A stretch of DNA of 64,000 nucleotides from UBA8752 sp042095055 (GTDB lineage Bacteria > Bacteroidota > Bacteroidia > Flavobacteriales_D > Sanyastnellaceae): assembly GCA_042095055.1 (NCBI GenBank), contig JBELBZ010000001.1, positions 62,001 through 126,000 on the forward strand, read 5' to 3'. The position numbers and the translations under genes are program-made. This document shows positions 24,911 through 32,824 of the stretch, one piece after another; within the stretch, counting starts at the first letter, position 1; every line of letters starts with the position of its first letter. The notes below the pieces were generated by a model. That model had not been told where the DNA came from. It worked only from the letters and a program-made list of their open reading frames with translations, and did no database searches.

Positions 24911-25013
24911 TCAATGGCGTGCTTTGAAGCCATTGATGCCACGGCGCAAGCGTGGCTGGCAAGCAATTTGGTTAACTAAAACGCCCTGGAAACGTCCTGG
25001 GCGTTTTTGTTTT
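24911..25013 (+). ncRNA. Predicted small structured RNA, copy B
   Basis: About 100 nt, same architecture as copy A. Hairpin 1: TCAATGGC (24911-24918) with GCCATTGA (24929-24936). Hairpin 2: GCCACG (24938-24943) with CGTGGC (24951-24956). Identical single-stranded segment, then the terminator. Relative to copy A a C-G pair of hairpin 1 has become T-A (24915/24932), and a G-C pair of the terminator stem has become A-T (24981/25004). Both changes keep pairing, which supports the RNA fold. Confidence 0.7.
24978..25013 (+). terminator. Intrinsic terminator of small RNA copy B, probably bidirectional
   Basis: AAAACGCCC pairs with GGGCGTTTT around a TGG...CCT inner part, followed by TTTTTGTTTT on the plus strand. 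The A/T flanks are symmetric, so it can also end the minus-strand mce transcript, whose stop is 24 bp away. Confidence 0.82.
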
Positions 25014-25037
25014 GGGGCAGCAAAAGCCGGGTGTCTT

Positions 25038-25433
25038 TCAGGCCTCAGTGCAGAGTTCAACCAGGACTTTTGCAGTATCGCTGGGATGCAGAAAGGCAAT
25101 ACGTTTGCCATCGGCGCCAGGCTTGGGGCCTGTGACGACCCGGTATCCTTTGGCAGTGAGGCGTGCGAGCTCGGCCTCCAAATCGTCCACATAAAAAGCG
25201 ATGTGGTGCAGGCCTGCCCCGCGCTGCTTGATGTGTTTTGCGATGGCGCTGTCTGGAGAAGTGGGAACCAGCAATTCCACTTTGGGCCCACCAGCCTCAA
25301 AAAAAGACGTCAGAACGGCCTCGCCCATGACTTCCTCTCGCTTGTAAGATGGTGTCCCGAGCACCTCACCAAAAATGGCCTCAGCGGCCTCTAAGTCTTC
25401 CACGGCAATGCCGATGTGTTCGAGCTTCTTCAT
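25038..25433 (-). CDS. mce: Methylmalonyl-CoA epimerase (VOC family)
   Basis: A 131-residue vicinal-oxygen-chelate protein made of two beta-alpha-beta-beta-beta repeats. The four metal/acid positions are visible: His6 (EHIGIAV), Glu53 (KVELLVP), His77 (LHHIAFYV) and Glu126 (VLVELCTE). It interconverts (R)- and (S)-methylmalonyl-CoA in propionyl-CoA metabolism, upstream of a B12-dependent mutase. Its ATG overlaps the kmo stop (ATGA), making it the last gene of a five-gene operon. The terminator of small RNA copy B lies just beyond its stop and can serve both strands. Confidence 0.93.
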   Translation of the reverse strand: MKKLEHIGIAVEDLEAAEAIFGEVLGTPSYKREEVMGEAVLTSFFEAGGPKVELLVPTSPDSAIAKHIKQRGAGLHHIAFYVDDLEAELARLTAKGYRVVTGPKPGADGKRIAFLHPSDTAKVLVELCTEA

Positions 25434-26833
25434 GCGGCAGGGTTGGGCAACCTTTCCGCCGCCAGAGACAGGGCGTGTTGGGCAACTTCTTCGCTGTCCC
25501 AGCATTCGCTGATGTCCTCACGGTCCATCACTTCTTCCATGATCGCGTCTTGAATGGCGCCGAGCGCCCACGCTTCGTGGTACGGAAGGTGAGAGAAGGT
25601 GACCATGGAGTACAGCGGCGTCCACTGTTCGGGGAAGCGCTCGGCAAGGCGCCGTTCGATCCGCTTGCGCAACAGGAACCGGGGGTCGCCCGTTTTGTCG
25701 CGCATTTCGATGAAGTTGCGCAAGGCCAGATCACCAATGGCATCTCCATTGGGCTTTCGGCTCCGACCGAATTCAGCAAATAAGCCATCCCAATTTTCTG
25801 GTGCGGACGCACCGCCGCGGGCATCCAACATGTCGGCGAGCACGCGGACGTCCTCAAATCCACTGTTCATGCCCTGGCCGTAAAAAGGCACAATGGCGTG
25901 GGCGGCATCGCCGAGGAGGACGATGCGCTCCCCGTGGTTCCAGGGGTTGCACCGGGTGGTCACCAAGGAGCTGGTGGGGTGGGTGGCCCAATCGGCTTCG
26001 AAATCGGGAAGGTGTTGCAGCACATCGGGGAAATGCTGGGCGAAATATTGGTGGGCGGCGGCGGGCTCTTCGATATCGGCAAAGGCGTCATTCCCTTCGT
26101 AAGGGGCAAACAACGTGCAGGTAAACGTGCGGTCGGGGTTGGGCAACGCCATGAGCATAAAATGCCCACGCGGCCAGATGTGGAGCGCCTCCGGATCAAT
26201 GGCGAAGTCGCCATCAGAATTGGGGGGCATGGCGACCTCTTTGTATCCATGCTCCAAATAGAACTGACTGAAATCAAAGCGGTCCGTTCTCATCATTTTG
26301 GAACGCACCGCGCTAAAAGCGCCGTCGGTTCCAAAGACCCGGGTGTGTCCAACGGCCTGTCCATCCTTGAAGCGGAGCGTCACCTTGTCGCCGTCTTCAG
26401 TGAAGTCTTGGAGGGGGTGGTCAAATTTCACCGTGACCAAGCCGGTGGCTTCCGCTTCCTCGAGGAGGATGCGGTTCAGGGGCCCGCGGGCCACCGAATA
26501 GATGCACTCGTCATCGCCGAAACGCCCTCGACCGGGCAGTCCGTATGGTTGGTAGGTCAGCTCGCCCGCTTGGTTGTGCATGCAACGGGCCTTTACAGGC
26601 ATGGCGATTCTGCGCACGGCTTCCATGGCACCGGCGACTTCAAGGGCGCGCCACCCCCTTTCGCTCAGCGCGAGGTTGATGGAGCGGCCAGCGGCATCGC
26701 CCACCTTGCGGGGGTCGGGGCGGCGCTCGTAGACGGTGACCTGGTGGCCTCTGTTGGCCAACACCAAAGCCAGCAGACTTCCCACAAGCCCTGCACCTAC
26801 AACGGCTACAGACGGTCCGCTTTCCGAAGTCAT
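25430..26833 (-). CDS. kmo: Kynurenine 3-monooxygenase
   Basis: A 467-residue class A flavoprotein hydroxylase. It has the N-terminal FAD motif VVGAGLVGSLLA, the DAAGRSINLALSERG segment typical of kynurenine monooxygenases, and the second FAD motif GDAAHAIVPFYGQGMN. It hydroxylates L-kynurenine to 3-hydroxykynurenine with NADPH and oxygen, a step in tryptophan breakdown and quinolinate/NAD synthesis. No kynureninase or dioxygenase gene is in the window. The ATG at 26833 overlaps the stop of the upstream PLP enzyme gene and the stop overlaps mce (both ATGA). Confidence 0.93.
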   Translation of the reverse strand: MTSESGPSVAVVGAGLVGSLLALVLANRGHQVTVYERRPDPRKVGDAAGRSINLALSERGWRALEVAGAMEAVRRIAMPVKARCMHNQAGELTYQPYGLPGRGRFGDDECIYSVARGPLNRILLEEAEATGLVTVKFDHPLQDFTEDGDKVTLRFKDGQAVGHTRVFGTDGAFSAVRSKMMRTDRFDFSQFYLEHGYKEVAMPPNSDGDFAIDPEALHIWPRGHFMLMALPNPDRTFTCTLFAPYEGNDAFADIEEPAAAHQYFAQHFPDVLQHLPDFEADWATHPTSSLVTTRCNPWNHGERIVLLGDAAHAIVPFYGQGMNSGFEDVRVLADMLDARGGASAPENWDGLFAEFGRSRKPNGDAIGDLALRNFIEMRDKTGDPRFLLRKRIERRLAERFPEQWTPLYSMVTFSHLPYHEAWALGAIQDAIMEEVMDREDISECWDSEEVAQHALSLAAERLPNPAA

Positions 26834-27993
26834 GCGCCGAGGGCCTGAGCGAGATCGTCGATGAGGTCTTCCGGATCCTCCACACCGCAACTGAGTCGGA
26901 TCAAGCTGTCATTGATGCCCAGCTTGGCGCGTTGGTCCGCCGGGACCGAGGCGTGCGTCATCAGGGCGGGGTGCTCAATGAGGCTTTCCACGCCACCGAG
27001 CGATTCGGCGAGGGCAAACACCTTGGTGGACTCACAGACCTTGCGGGAAGCCGCCAGGCTGTCGTCCACAAGGGTAAAGCTGATCATTCCACCAAAGTCG
27101 CTCATTTGCTGGGCGGCCACATTGTGATTGGGCGATGACTTTAGCCCAGGCCAATACACGGTGTCCACCTTCGGGCTGGCTTCGAGCCATTCGGCAACAG
27201 CGCGTCCATTGATGCAGTGCTGTCGCACACGAATGCCCAAGGTCTTGATGCCGCGCAACACCAGGAAGCAATCCATGGGGCCGGGAACGGCGCCGACATT
27301 GTTCTGCAGGGTCCGCAGGGCAGCATCGGTCTCGGTATCCTTGGTCATCAAGGCGCCCATCACGACGTCAGAATGGCCGCCGAGGTATTTGGTTACACTG
27401 TGCATCACGATGTCTGCGCCACATTCGAGCGGACGCTGCAAGGCGGGTGTGGCAAAGGTGTTGTCCACGGCCAGTTTGGCAGGGTGGCCCTCCAAAATTT
27501 GCGCTACTGCGGCGATGTCGGTGATGCGCAACAAGGGATTGGTTGGGGTTTCCACCCACACCAGGCGGGTGCGCTCATTGAGCACCGCTGCCACATTGGC
27601 TGCATCTTGGGTATCCACAAAATGGAAATGGATGCCGAGGGGCGCGTAGTGCGTGGTGAACAGCCGTCGCGTTCCCCCGTAGAGGTCGTCTCCAGCGATC
27701 ACTTCATCACCAGGGCGAAGCGTCATCAGGACCGCGTCTACCGCAGCCAAACCGCTGGAAAACGCCAGGCCGTGCTGACCGCCTTCAATTGCGGCAAAAG
27801 CGGCTTCGAGCGCATCGCGCGTGGGGTTCGAAGACCGGCTGTATTCATAACCTTTGTGTTGGCCAATGCCCTCCTGCACATAGGTTGAAGACATGTATAC
27901 AGGGGTCATGATGGCACCTGTGCTTGGATCTGGCTCCACTCCGGCATGAACGGCGAGGGTGCTAAACCCAGGCGCTTTTTTATCGTTCGACAT
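26830..27993 (-). CDS. Cystathionine gamma-synthase / gamma-lyase family PLP enzyme
   Basis: A 387-residue Cys/Met-metabolism PLP enzyme, standard family length. The PLP lysine is Lys202 in SVTKYLGGHSD; EYSRSSNPTR and the SSGLAA phosphate-binding loop are present. The C-terminal LGGVESLIEHPALMTHAS motif fits both cystathionine gamma-synthase and gamma-lyase, which cannot be separated reliably by sequence. It either makes or splits cystathionine. A near-consensus box (GACCTTTG, 27998-28005) ends 4 nt before the ATG even though the upstream gene is only 24 bp away, so it may have an internal promoter. Confidence 0.93.
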   Translation of the reverse strand: MSNDKKAPGFSTLAVHAGVEPDPSTGAIMTPVYMSSTYVQEGIGQHKGYEYSRSSNPTRDALEAAFAAIEGGQHGLAFSSGLAAVDAVLMTLRPGDEVIAGDDLYGGTRRLFTTHYAPLGIHFHFVDTQDAANVAAVLNERTRLVWVETPTNPLLRITDIAAVAQILEGHPAKLAVDNTFATPALQRPLECGADIVMHSVTKYLGGHSDVVMGALMTKDTETDAALRTLQNNVGAVPGPMDCFLVLRGIKTLGIRVRQHCINGRAVAEWLEASPKVDTVYWPGLKSSPNHNVAAQQMSDFGGMISFTLVDDSLAASRKVCESTKVFALAESLGGVESLIEHPALMTHASVPADQRAKLGINDSLIRLSCGVEDPEDLIDDLAQALGA

Positions 27994-28017
27994 GCCACAA
28001 AGGTCGCAACTCCGACC

Positions 28018-29064
28018 CTACTCTGCGCGGCGCGTTCGCCTCAACCATCCGGGAATCACCAACACACCCAGCAGCAGGTAGATAAAATGGGTGGCAAAGC
28101 GCCACAGAAGCATGGTCATCGCGGGTGCGATCAACGATTCTGACAAGGCAAACCAAGGCTCAAAAAAGGCGCCAAGCAACCACTCTGCGACACCGCTCGA
28201 GCCAGGCGTGGGGCTGATCAACAGGTACACCCACATCACGAGCTGCCGCGCAACGATGGTGATGGGTTCTAAGGCAGAAAATGGTGCCACGACCATGGCC
28301 ATAACGGCGACAAGGGACAGAAACCGCGCCGTCCAACTCGCCATGGTTGCCACAAAGGCCCCCGTCCAATTCTTCCAAGGCAAGGACTTCATTTCGAGGG
28401 AGCTGTATCGCAGGTCATCGGCGAATGTGGACAGGCTGTCCCGCCACCTTGAGAGCCATTTGATGTGCGCGCAGCGCAAGATGAGCCGTCGCGTGGCGTG
28501 TGGAGCGAGGAAGAGTCCGAATCCTATGATGCCGGCCAAGACCAGAATCAAGCCCCAGCCCAGCCAAAAGAACCCCCACCCGATGGTGCTGTCAAAATCG
28601 GCCGGCGCTGCGGCATCGCCCAGAAAAAAAAGCAGGGGAGGCACGGCCAAGACGTAAAACAGTTCGTCCAAAAGGGCCGTTGAAAACACCAGTGCTGTGC
28701 TTCTTCCAGCGGCCATCCCTTGTCGGTGCAAGCCCCAAATGGCCACGGCACCGCCTCCCACAATGCCGGGCGTAATGGCGGATGCAAATTCCCAAACCAC
28801 AGTGGTTTCGATGGCGTTGCGCCAAGTCAAGCTGCCATTGGAAAGCCACCTGAGCCTCAGCACATAACCCAAGTCGCGGATCAATACGAGGCCCAATAAA
28901 CAGACCAAGGCCACAGGCCAGCCCGGCAGGGTGACCGACCCTTCAACCGCAGACCAGCCTCCGTTTTCTTGAAGGGTCTGATACAAGAGTACACCCACGA
29001 CAGCGAGCCCAATGGCCAACGGGATAAAGGCGCGCAACAGCCGTGGAGGACGGTGACCGATCAT
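28018..29064 (-). CDS. Flippase-like integral membrane protein (UPF0104 / LPG synthase TM-like)
   Basis: A 348-residue polytopic protein with about eight helices, of the 'lysylphosphatidylglycerol synthase transmembrane region/UPF0104' family. The ISPTPGSSGVAEW motif near residue 290 is the family's conserved PxPGxxGxxE element. Members without the soluble synthase domain are thought to move or modify lipids; the substrate is unknown. It overlaps the radical SAM gene by 4 bp (ATGA), which suggests that the two act together. A second member of the family lies at 32.8-33.8 kb. Confidence 0.85.
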   Translation of the reverse strand: MIGHRPPRLLRAFIPLAIGLAVVGVLLYQTLQENGGWSAVEGSVTLPGWPVALVCLLGLVLIRDLGYVLRLRWLSNGSLTWRNAIETTVVWEFASAITPGIVGGGAVAIWGLHRQGMAAGRSTALVFSTALLDELFYVLAVPPLLFFLGDAAAPADFDSTIGWGFFWLGWGLILVLAGIIGFGLFLAPHATRRLILRCAHIKWLSRWRDSLSTFADDLRYSSLEMKSLPWKNWTGAFVATMASWTARFLSLVAVMAMVVAPFSALEPITIVARQLVMWVYLLISPTPGSSGVAEWLLGAFFEPWFALSESLIAPAMTMLLWRFATHFIYLLLGVLVIPGWLRRTRRAE

Positions 29065-30164
29065 GCCCAGACTTCGGTGCCCTCCGAGCAATTCCGGCAC
29101 ATTTCAATCCCAGCCCGGTGGGTGAACACCGAAGCGCGGAATTGCTGGTAGCGCTCACTTTGCCAGATCTCCCTGAAAGCCGCGCCATTGGAAGCTTGAC
29201 CCATCCCATGTTGGGCGTCTTTGTCGAAACAGCAGGGCACCACCTGTCCATCCCAAGTCACGACCGCACCTTGCCACATGCGCCAACAGCGGTCAAGCAT
29301 AGGGTTGCGCAGGGTCCACCGGCCCGAAGGGTCGCGGTCATAACGGCGCAGCCGTGGATCTTCGGTCAAAAGGGGGTGCCCGTCCCGCGGAGCATCGAGT
29401 TGGGCGGTTTTGACCACGAACTCATCCACACCCCATTGTCGTGCCATGGCCCTCATGGTGGGGAGTTGGTGTTCATTGGGTCCCACCACGAGGAATTGCC
29501 AAACTACATGGGGGCGGTGCCCGCCCAGCTTTTTTCGGGCATCCAATATGTGGCGGGTAGCCTCGAGCACTTTTTCCAACCGACCGCCCACCCGGTAGGA
29601 CGAATAGGAAGCCTGATCGGCGCCGTCAATGGAGATGATCAGCCGGTCGATGCCACTCTGTACAATGCGCTCTGCGCGCTCAGGGTTGATGTGGTGCGCA
29701 TTGGTGGACGTGCTGACATACAAGCCTTCACGCTTGCCGATCGACACCAACTCGTCCATGCCGGGGTTGAGGTAGGGCTCGCCTTGGAAATACAGGTTGA
29801 GGTACACCAAATCGCGCGCCATGCCCTCAGGCCCAGACAGAAGATCGGAGAGCCTTTCGGGGTTGAGCATGCCTGTGGGGCGCGTAAACGAACGCAACCC
29901 ACTGGGACACTCAGGACAGCGCAAGTTGCACGAGGTGGTGGGTTCTACACTCAGGCTCATCGGCCAGCCTGTCATGGCGGGAATGCGGCCTCCATCAGCA
30001 GCTTGGGCGGCTCGAAATCCCCGCATCAGGCGCGCGGAGTTGGCCAGCTTTCGCGCATCCAGTGGGGCGAACCTCGACTTCCTATCCCTCCATTTGGCCC
30101 AGGCCCTTGAAAGGGCCTTGCGGTCGGGTCTTGAATCTGGTGGAGACAATGGTGAAGAAGTCAC
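29061..30164 (-). CDS. Radical SAM protein with SPASM-type C-terminal domain
   Basis: A 367-residue radical SAM enzyme. The [4Fe-4S] motif is C-x-x-x-C-x-x-C at Cys79, Cys83 and Cys86, followed by YFQGEP and SIDGAD. A C-terminal SPASM domain supplies more cluster cysteines (CW, VVPCCFD, CRNC). Such proteins modify peptides, lipids or cofactors; the substrate here is not evident and no precursor peptide gene is seen. Translation begins at GTG, with a box (TAACTTGC, 30169-30176) ending 4 nt upstream. It heads the operon with the flippase-like protein. Confidence 0.88.
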   Translation of the reverse strand: MTSSPLSPPDSRPDRKALSRAWAKWRDRKSRFAPLDARKLANSARLMRGFRAAQAADGGRIPAMTGWPMSLSVEPTTSCNLRCPECPSGLRSFTRPTGMLNPERLSDLLSGPEGMARDLVYLNLYFQGEPYLNPGMDELVSIGKREGLYVSTSTNAHHINPERAERIVQSGIDRLIISIDGADQASYSSYRVGGRLEKVLEATRHILDARKKLGGHRPHVVWQFLVVGPNEHQLPTMRAMARQWGVDEFVVKTAQLDAPRDGHPLLTEDPRLRRYDRDPSGRWTLRNPMLDRCWRMWQGAVVTWDGQVVPCCFDKDAQHGMGQASNGAAFREIWQSERYQQFRASVFTHRAGIEMCRNCSEGTEVWA

Positions 30165-30233
30165 GCTCGCAAGTTACCCAAGCTGCGCTGCGCAGGGCGA
30201 GGTATCCGCGCCCGAGAGGCTTAAATTGCCGCT

Positions 30234-30842
30234 GTGATCCTCATCGACGACACCCTCCTTTCGACCGAGTTGTTTGACAGGAAATTTTGCTGTGACCTCA
30301 AGGCTTGCAAAGGGGCCTGCTGTGTAGAAGGCGAAAGCGGAGCGCCGCTGGAGCCCGAAGAGCTGGCGGAGGTTGAGGCGGCTTTTCCCATCATCAAACA
30401 CCGGCTTAAACCTGACAGCTTGGCCGTCATTGAGCGCGAGGGGCTTCATGTGGTCGATGCAGATGGCGACCATGTCACTCCGATCGTCCAAGGAAAAGAG
30501 TGCGTCTATGCGACCTTCGACGATGACGGCACCGCCAAATGTGCTTTTGAGCAGGCCCACTTGGCAGGAGAAATCGAATGGCGCAAGCCCATCAGTTGCC
30601 ACCTGTACCCCATTCGGCTGACGCCGCTCAAAGACCTCGTGGCGGTGAATTACCACCAATGGCCCATCTGCGATGGCGCGGTGAGCTGCGGGATCGGTCT
30701 GGACCTCAGCATCTTGCAGTTTTGCAAGTCTTCTTTGACCCGACGTTTTGGTGAAGCGTGGTTTTCAGAAGCTTCCGCTGCTGAACGCGAATGGCGACAG
30801 GCCACCCAAGACCGCGATCGACCACAAAACGGCACTTCCTGA
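30234..30842 (+). CDS. DUF3109 family cysteine-rich protein
   Basis: A 202-residue soluble protein starting at GTG, which gives the family N-terminus MILIDDTLLSTELFDRKF. Clustered cysteines (Cys19, 20, 25, 29, 30 and later CHLYP and CGIGLDLS) follow the YkgJ/DUF3109 pattern and probably bind a metal or iron-sulfur centre. Function is unassigned. The C-terminal ~40 residues are charged and variable. A box TAAATTGC (30222-30229) ends 4 nt before the GTG. The OmpA-type gene starts 5 bp after its stop. Confidence 0.87.
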   Translation: MILIDDTLLSTELFDRKFCCDLKACKGACCVEGESGAPLEPEELAEVEAAFPIIKHRLKPDSLAVIEREGLHVVDADGDHVTPIVQGKECVYATFDDDGTAKCAFEQAHLAGEIEWRKPISCHLYPIRLTPLKDLVAVNYHQWPICDGAVSCGIGLDLSILQFCKSSLTRRFGEAWFSEASAAEREWRQATQDRDRPQNGTS

Positions 30843-30847
30843 CCACC

Positions 30848-32461
30848 ATGATCTTCAGGTGTTCCACTTTTATCACGGGTTTCTTGGCCATGGCCTTGTT
30901 GTTGGCCGCCGCGCCCCTTGGGGCGCAGCAGGGCATCACGTTGCTGGAACAGGCAGCGACACCGGATGATGAGGTTGTAGTGGGTTTGGATGGGGTCCAT
31001 TTGATGTTGCGCACCCAACCTGAGGAAACCCCTGGACGGTGGGTGGGCGCAGAAACGCGCATGGCGCAATTGGACGGCACACCTTGGACGGTGACCCTGC
31101 CCGAGGTTTGGGGCCATGTCCCACAGCGCGAAGTTGCATGGGAAGGGTGGGGTGAATTGGTTCACCTGGACATCGATCCAGCTTGGGGGATGGCCCTGCT
31201 TACACTGCATTCTGAGGGCGTCGGCCGTGTCATGTTTTCGGGCAAGACGGGCCGCGAGGATCCCGCTTGGGGCCGTCCGTGGGACGTGCCAGGGCTGGCC
31301 CGTTTTTCCGGCACCTGTGGCTTTGCCGTATTTGATGTGCACCCCGGTCGGGAAGGAGACCTTTTGGTCGCATTGCGGCCAAAAATGCGGGGTGGTGCTG
31401 AGGCGCTGGTGCCCACATCAGGTCAGTGGAAAGGAGGGTATGACTTGGCCCGAATTCCCCGCAAAGGAGGATACACCGATGTCCTCTTATTGGATGCCAT
31501 CAACAGCCCCGCAGACGAGATGGCCCTCGTTCCTGGTCCTGATGGCGGAGGTTGGTTGTCTGCAGAAAGGCTGAGGGGCACCGGAGGATTGGACCCTTGG
31601 TGGATTCCCTCCATCCCTGCAGGAAGTGAGGACCCCAGAAGTGAGGGCTTGTTGGCAGGGCACACCTTGCGCGTCAAGTGCGGTGGAAAAGCGGTATTGA
31701 ATGCCGTTTGGCAGGTCAAGAGCGGCGGGGTGCCTTTGATGCAGTTGCGCAGCGATGCCCAAGGCTTTGCCGATTTGAGCACATTGGGTGCCGATAAGCG
31801 CTACGGCTTTGAATGGGTGGGCCAAACTCCCGGCTCATGTCCGGAAGCGGTGGCGGAGTGGCGTGATGCCGATGGCCGTTTGTTGCGCCGAATGAAATTG
31901 TCGGGAACTTCTTGGAGTCTTTCTTGGTTGACCGCGATGCCGCTGGGCGGCTGGAGGGCCCTGCGGGACGACCGATCCCGGTTGCCGAGGGTTGCGGCGT
32001 CAACGGAGGCTTCGCAGAAGGTGAGTCAGCCCCCTGTTGCGTCTGTGTCTATAGGCTTGGAGGATGCAGCATCTTCCGAGGGGCCTGCAGATTGGGTGGT
32101 GTTTCACACGGTGGGAGCCATGGCCCTTTCGCCACAGGACCGCATCCACATTCGGACATTGGCCACACGGCTCAAGGGGCGTCCCGAAGACGTCATTCGG
32201 ATCACGGGCCATGCCAGCATCGATGGCGACCCACAAACCAATGCGAAACTGGCTGAAGAGCGCGCCCGGCACGTGGCGGCTCAATTGGAATTTGCAGGTC
32301 TTCGGGCCGATCAAATCCGGTACGAGGGCATGGGGACGGCCCACCCTCTCAGCACCTGCCCCCCCGGAGTGGTCTGCCCACAGGGCACGTTGGAGCGCAG
32401 CCGCAGGACAGAGCTGCACATCGAGCGCAGCAGGCATGGGGATGGCCGTGCCATGCAGTAA
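30848..32461 (+). CDS. Outer-membrane protein with C-terminal OmpA peptidoglycan-binding domain
   Basis: A 537-residue envelope protein: a signal peptide (about 1-28), a ~370-residue N-terminal part rich in Trp, Gly and Pro with no recognised domain, then an OmpA-like domain over the last ~115 residues. The OmpA signature reads ITGHASIDGD...NAKLAEERARHVAAQL, with the conserved Asp and Arg that bind diaminopimelate. It should tether an outer-membrane or periplasmic module to peptidoglycan. The TAA stop also forms part of the panD -7 box. Confidence 0.85.
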   Translation: MIFRCSTFITGFLAMALLLAAAPLGAQQGITLLEQAATPDDEVVVGLDGVHLMLRTQPEETPGRWVGAETRMAQLDGTPWTVTLPEVWGHVPQREVAWEGWGELVHLDIDPAWGMALLTLHSEGVGRVMFSGKTGREDPAWGRPWDVPGLARFSGTCGFAVFDVHPGREGDLLVALRPKMRGGAEALVPTSGQWKGGYDLARIPRKGGYTDVLLLDAINSPADEMALVPGPDGGGWLSAERLRGTGGLDPWWIPSIPAGSEDPRSEGLLAGHTLRVKCGGKAVLNAVWQVKSGGVPLMQLRSDAQGFADLSTLGADKRYGFEWVGQTPGSCPEAVAEWRDADGRLLRRMKLSGTSWSLSWLTAMPLGGWRALRDDRSRLPRVAASTEASQKVSQPPVASVSIGLEDAASSEGPADWVVFHTVGAMALSPQDRIHIRTLATRLKGRPEDVIRITGHASIDGDPQTNAKLAEERARHVAAQLEFAGLRADQIRYEGMGTAHPLSTCPPGVVCPQGTLERSRRTELHIERSRHGDGRAMQ

Positions 32462-32466
32462 TTTCG
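32459..32466 (+). promoter_or_regulatory. Predicted -7 box of panD, built on a stop codon
   Basis: TAATTTCG fits TAnnTTYG, uses the TAA stop of the OmpA-type gene, and ends 4 nt before the panD ATG. The first 12 bases are the same as at the purH promoter. Confidence 0.5.
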
Positions 32467-32470
32467 CAGC

Positions 32471-32824
32471 ATGCACATTGAAGTCATGCGGGCGAAACTG
32501 CACCGCATCACGGTGACAGAAGCCGACCTCAACTACATCGGGAGCATTACGCTTGACCTTGACCTCATTGAGGCTGCCGGCCTCGTGGCTGGAGAAAAGG
32601 TGCAAATCGTGAATTGCAACAATGGAGAGCGCATCGAAACCTATGTCATCGCAGGGGAGCGAGGGACAGGTCAGGTGTGCCTCAATGGCCCAGCAGCCCG
32701 TCGCTGTCAGCCTGGAGACATTGTCATTGTGATCGCCTACGGCAGCATGGAAATAGAAGCGGCCAAGACTTTTAAACCCACCGTGGTATTCCCAGATACC
32801 GCGACCAACCGCATTGCCCCATGA
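32471..32824 (+). CDS. panD: Aspartate 1-decarboxylase (pyruvoyl-dependent) proenzyme
   Basis: A 117-residue proenzyme that cleaves itself between Gly24 and Ser25 (YIGSIT) to create the pyruvoyl group, then makes beta-alanine for pantothenate and CoA. The N-terminus MHIEVMRAKLHR and the VNCNNGERIETY and NGPAARR segments are family hallmarks. It has no PanM-like partner nearby. The stop overlaps the next start (ATGA), linking it to a flippase-like protein and a heptose enzyme. Confidence 0.96.
   Translation: MHIEVMRAKLHRITVTEADLNYIGSITLDLDLIEAAGLVAGEKVQIVNCNNGERIETYVIAGERGTGQVCLNGPAARRCQPGDIVIVIAYGSMEIEAAKTFKPTVVFPDTATNRIAP

Larger units (their letters stand above)
24638..25014 (+). repeat. 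Diverged tandem duplication, 196-bp period, containing two small RNA genes
   Basis: Two units lie exactly 196 bp apart with almost no gaps. Matching blocks at that offset include ACAACA (24654 and 24850), CCTAC (24675 and 24871), the -7 boxes (24702 and 24898), two hairpins, a 24-nt identical segment (from 24755 and from 24951) and the terminators. Identity is low in the upstream promoter part and high in the transcribed part, as expected if selection acts on an RNA. This accounts for most of the 415-bp gap between gdhA and mce. Confidence 0.85.

Noticed and set aside
25898..26848. Plus-strand open frame opposite kmo
   Set aside because: Composition is a reflection of kmo codons; no start signal or family similarity.
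29043..30110. Open frame of 355 codons opposite the radical SAM gene
   Set aside because: No recognisable motif; the minus-strand frame holds the iron-sulfur cysteines and SPASM domain.
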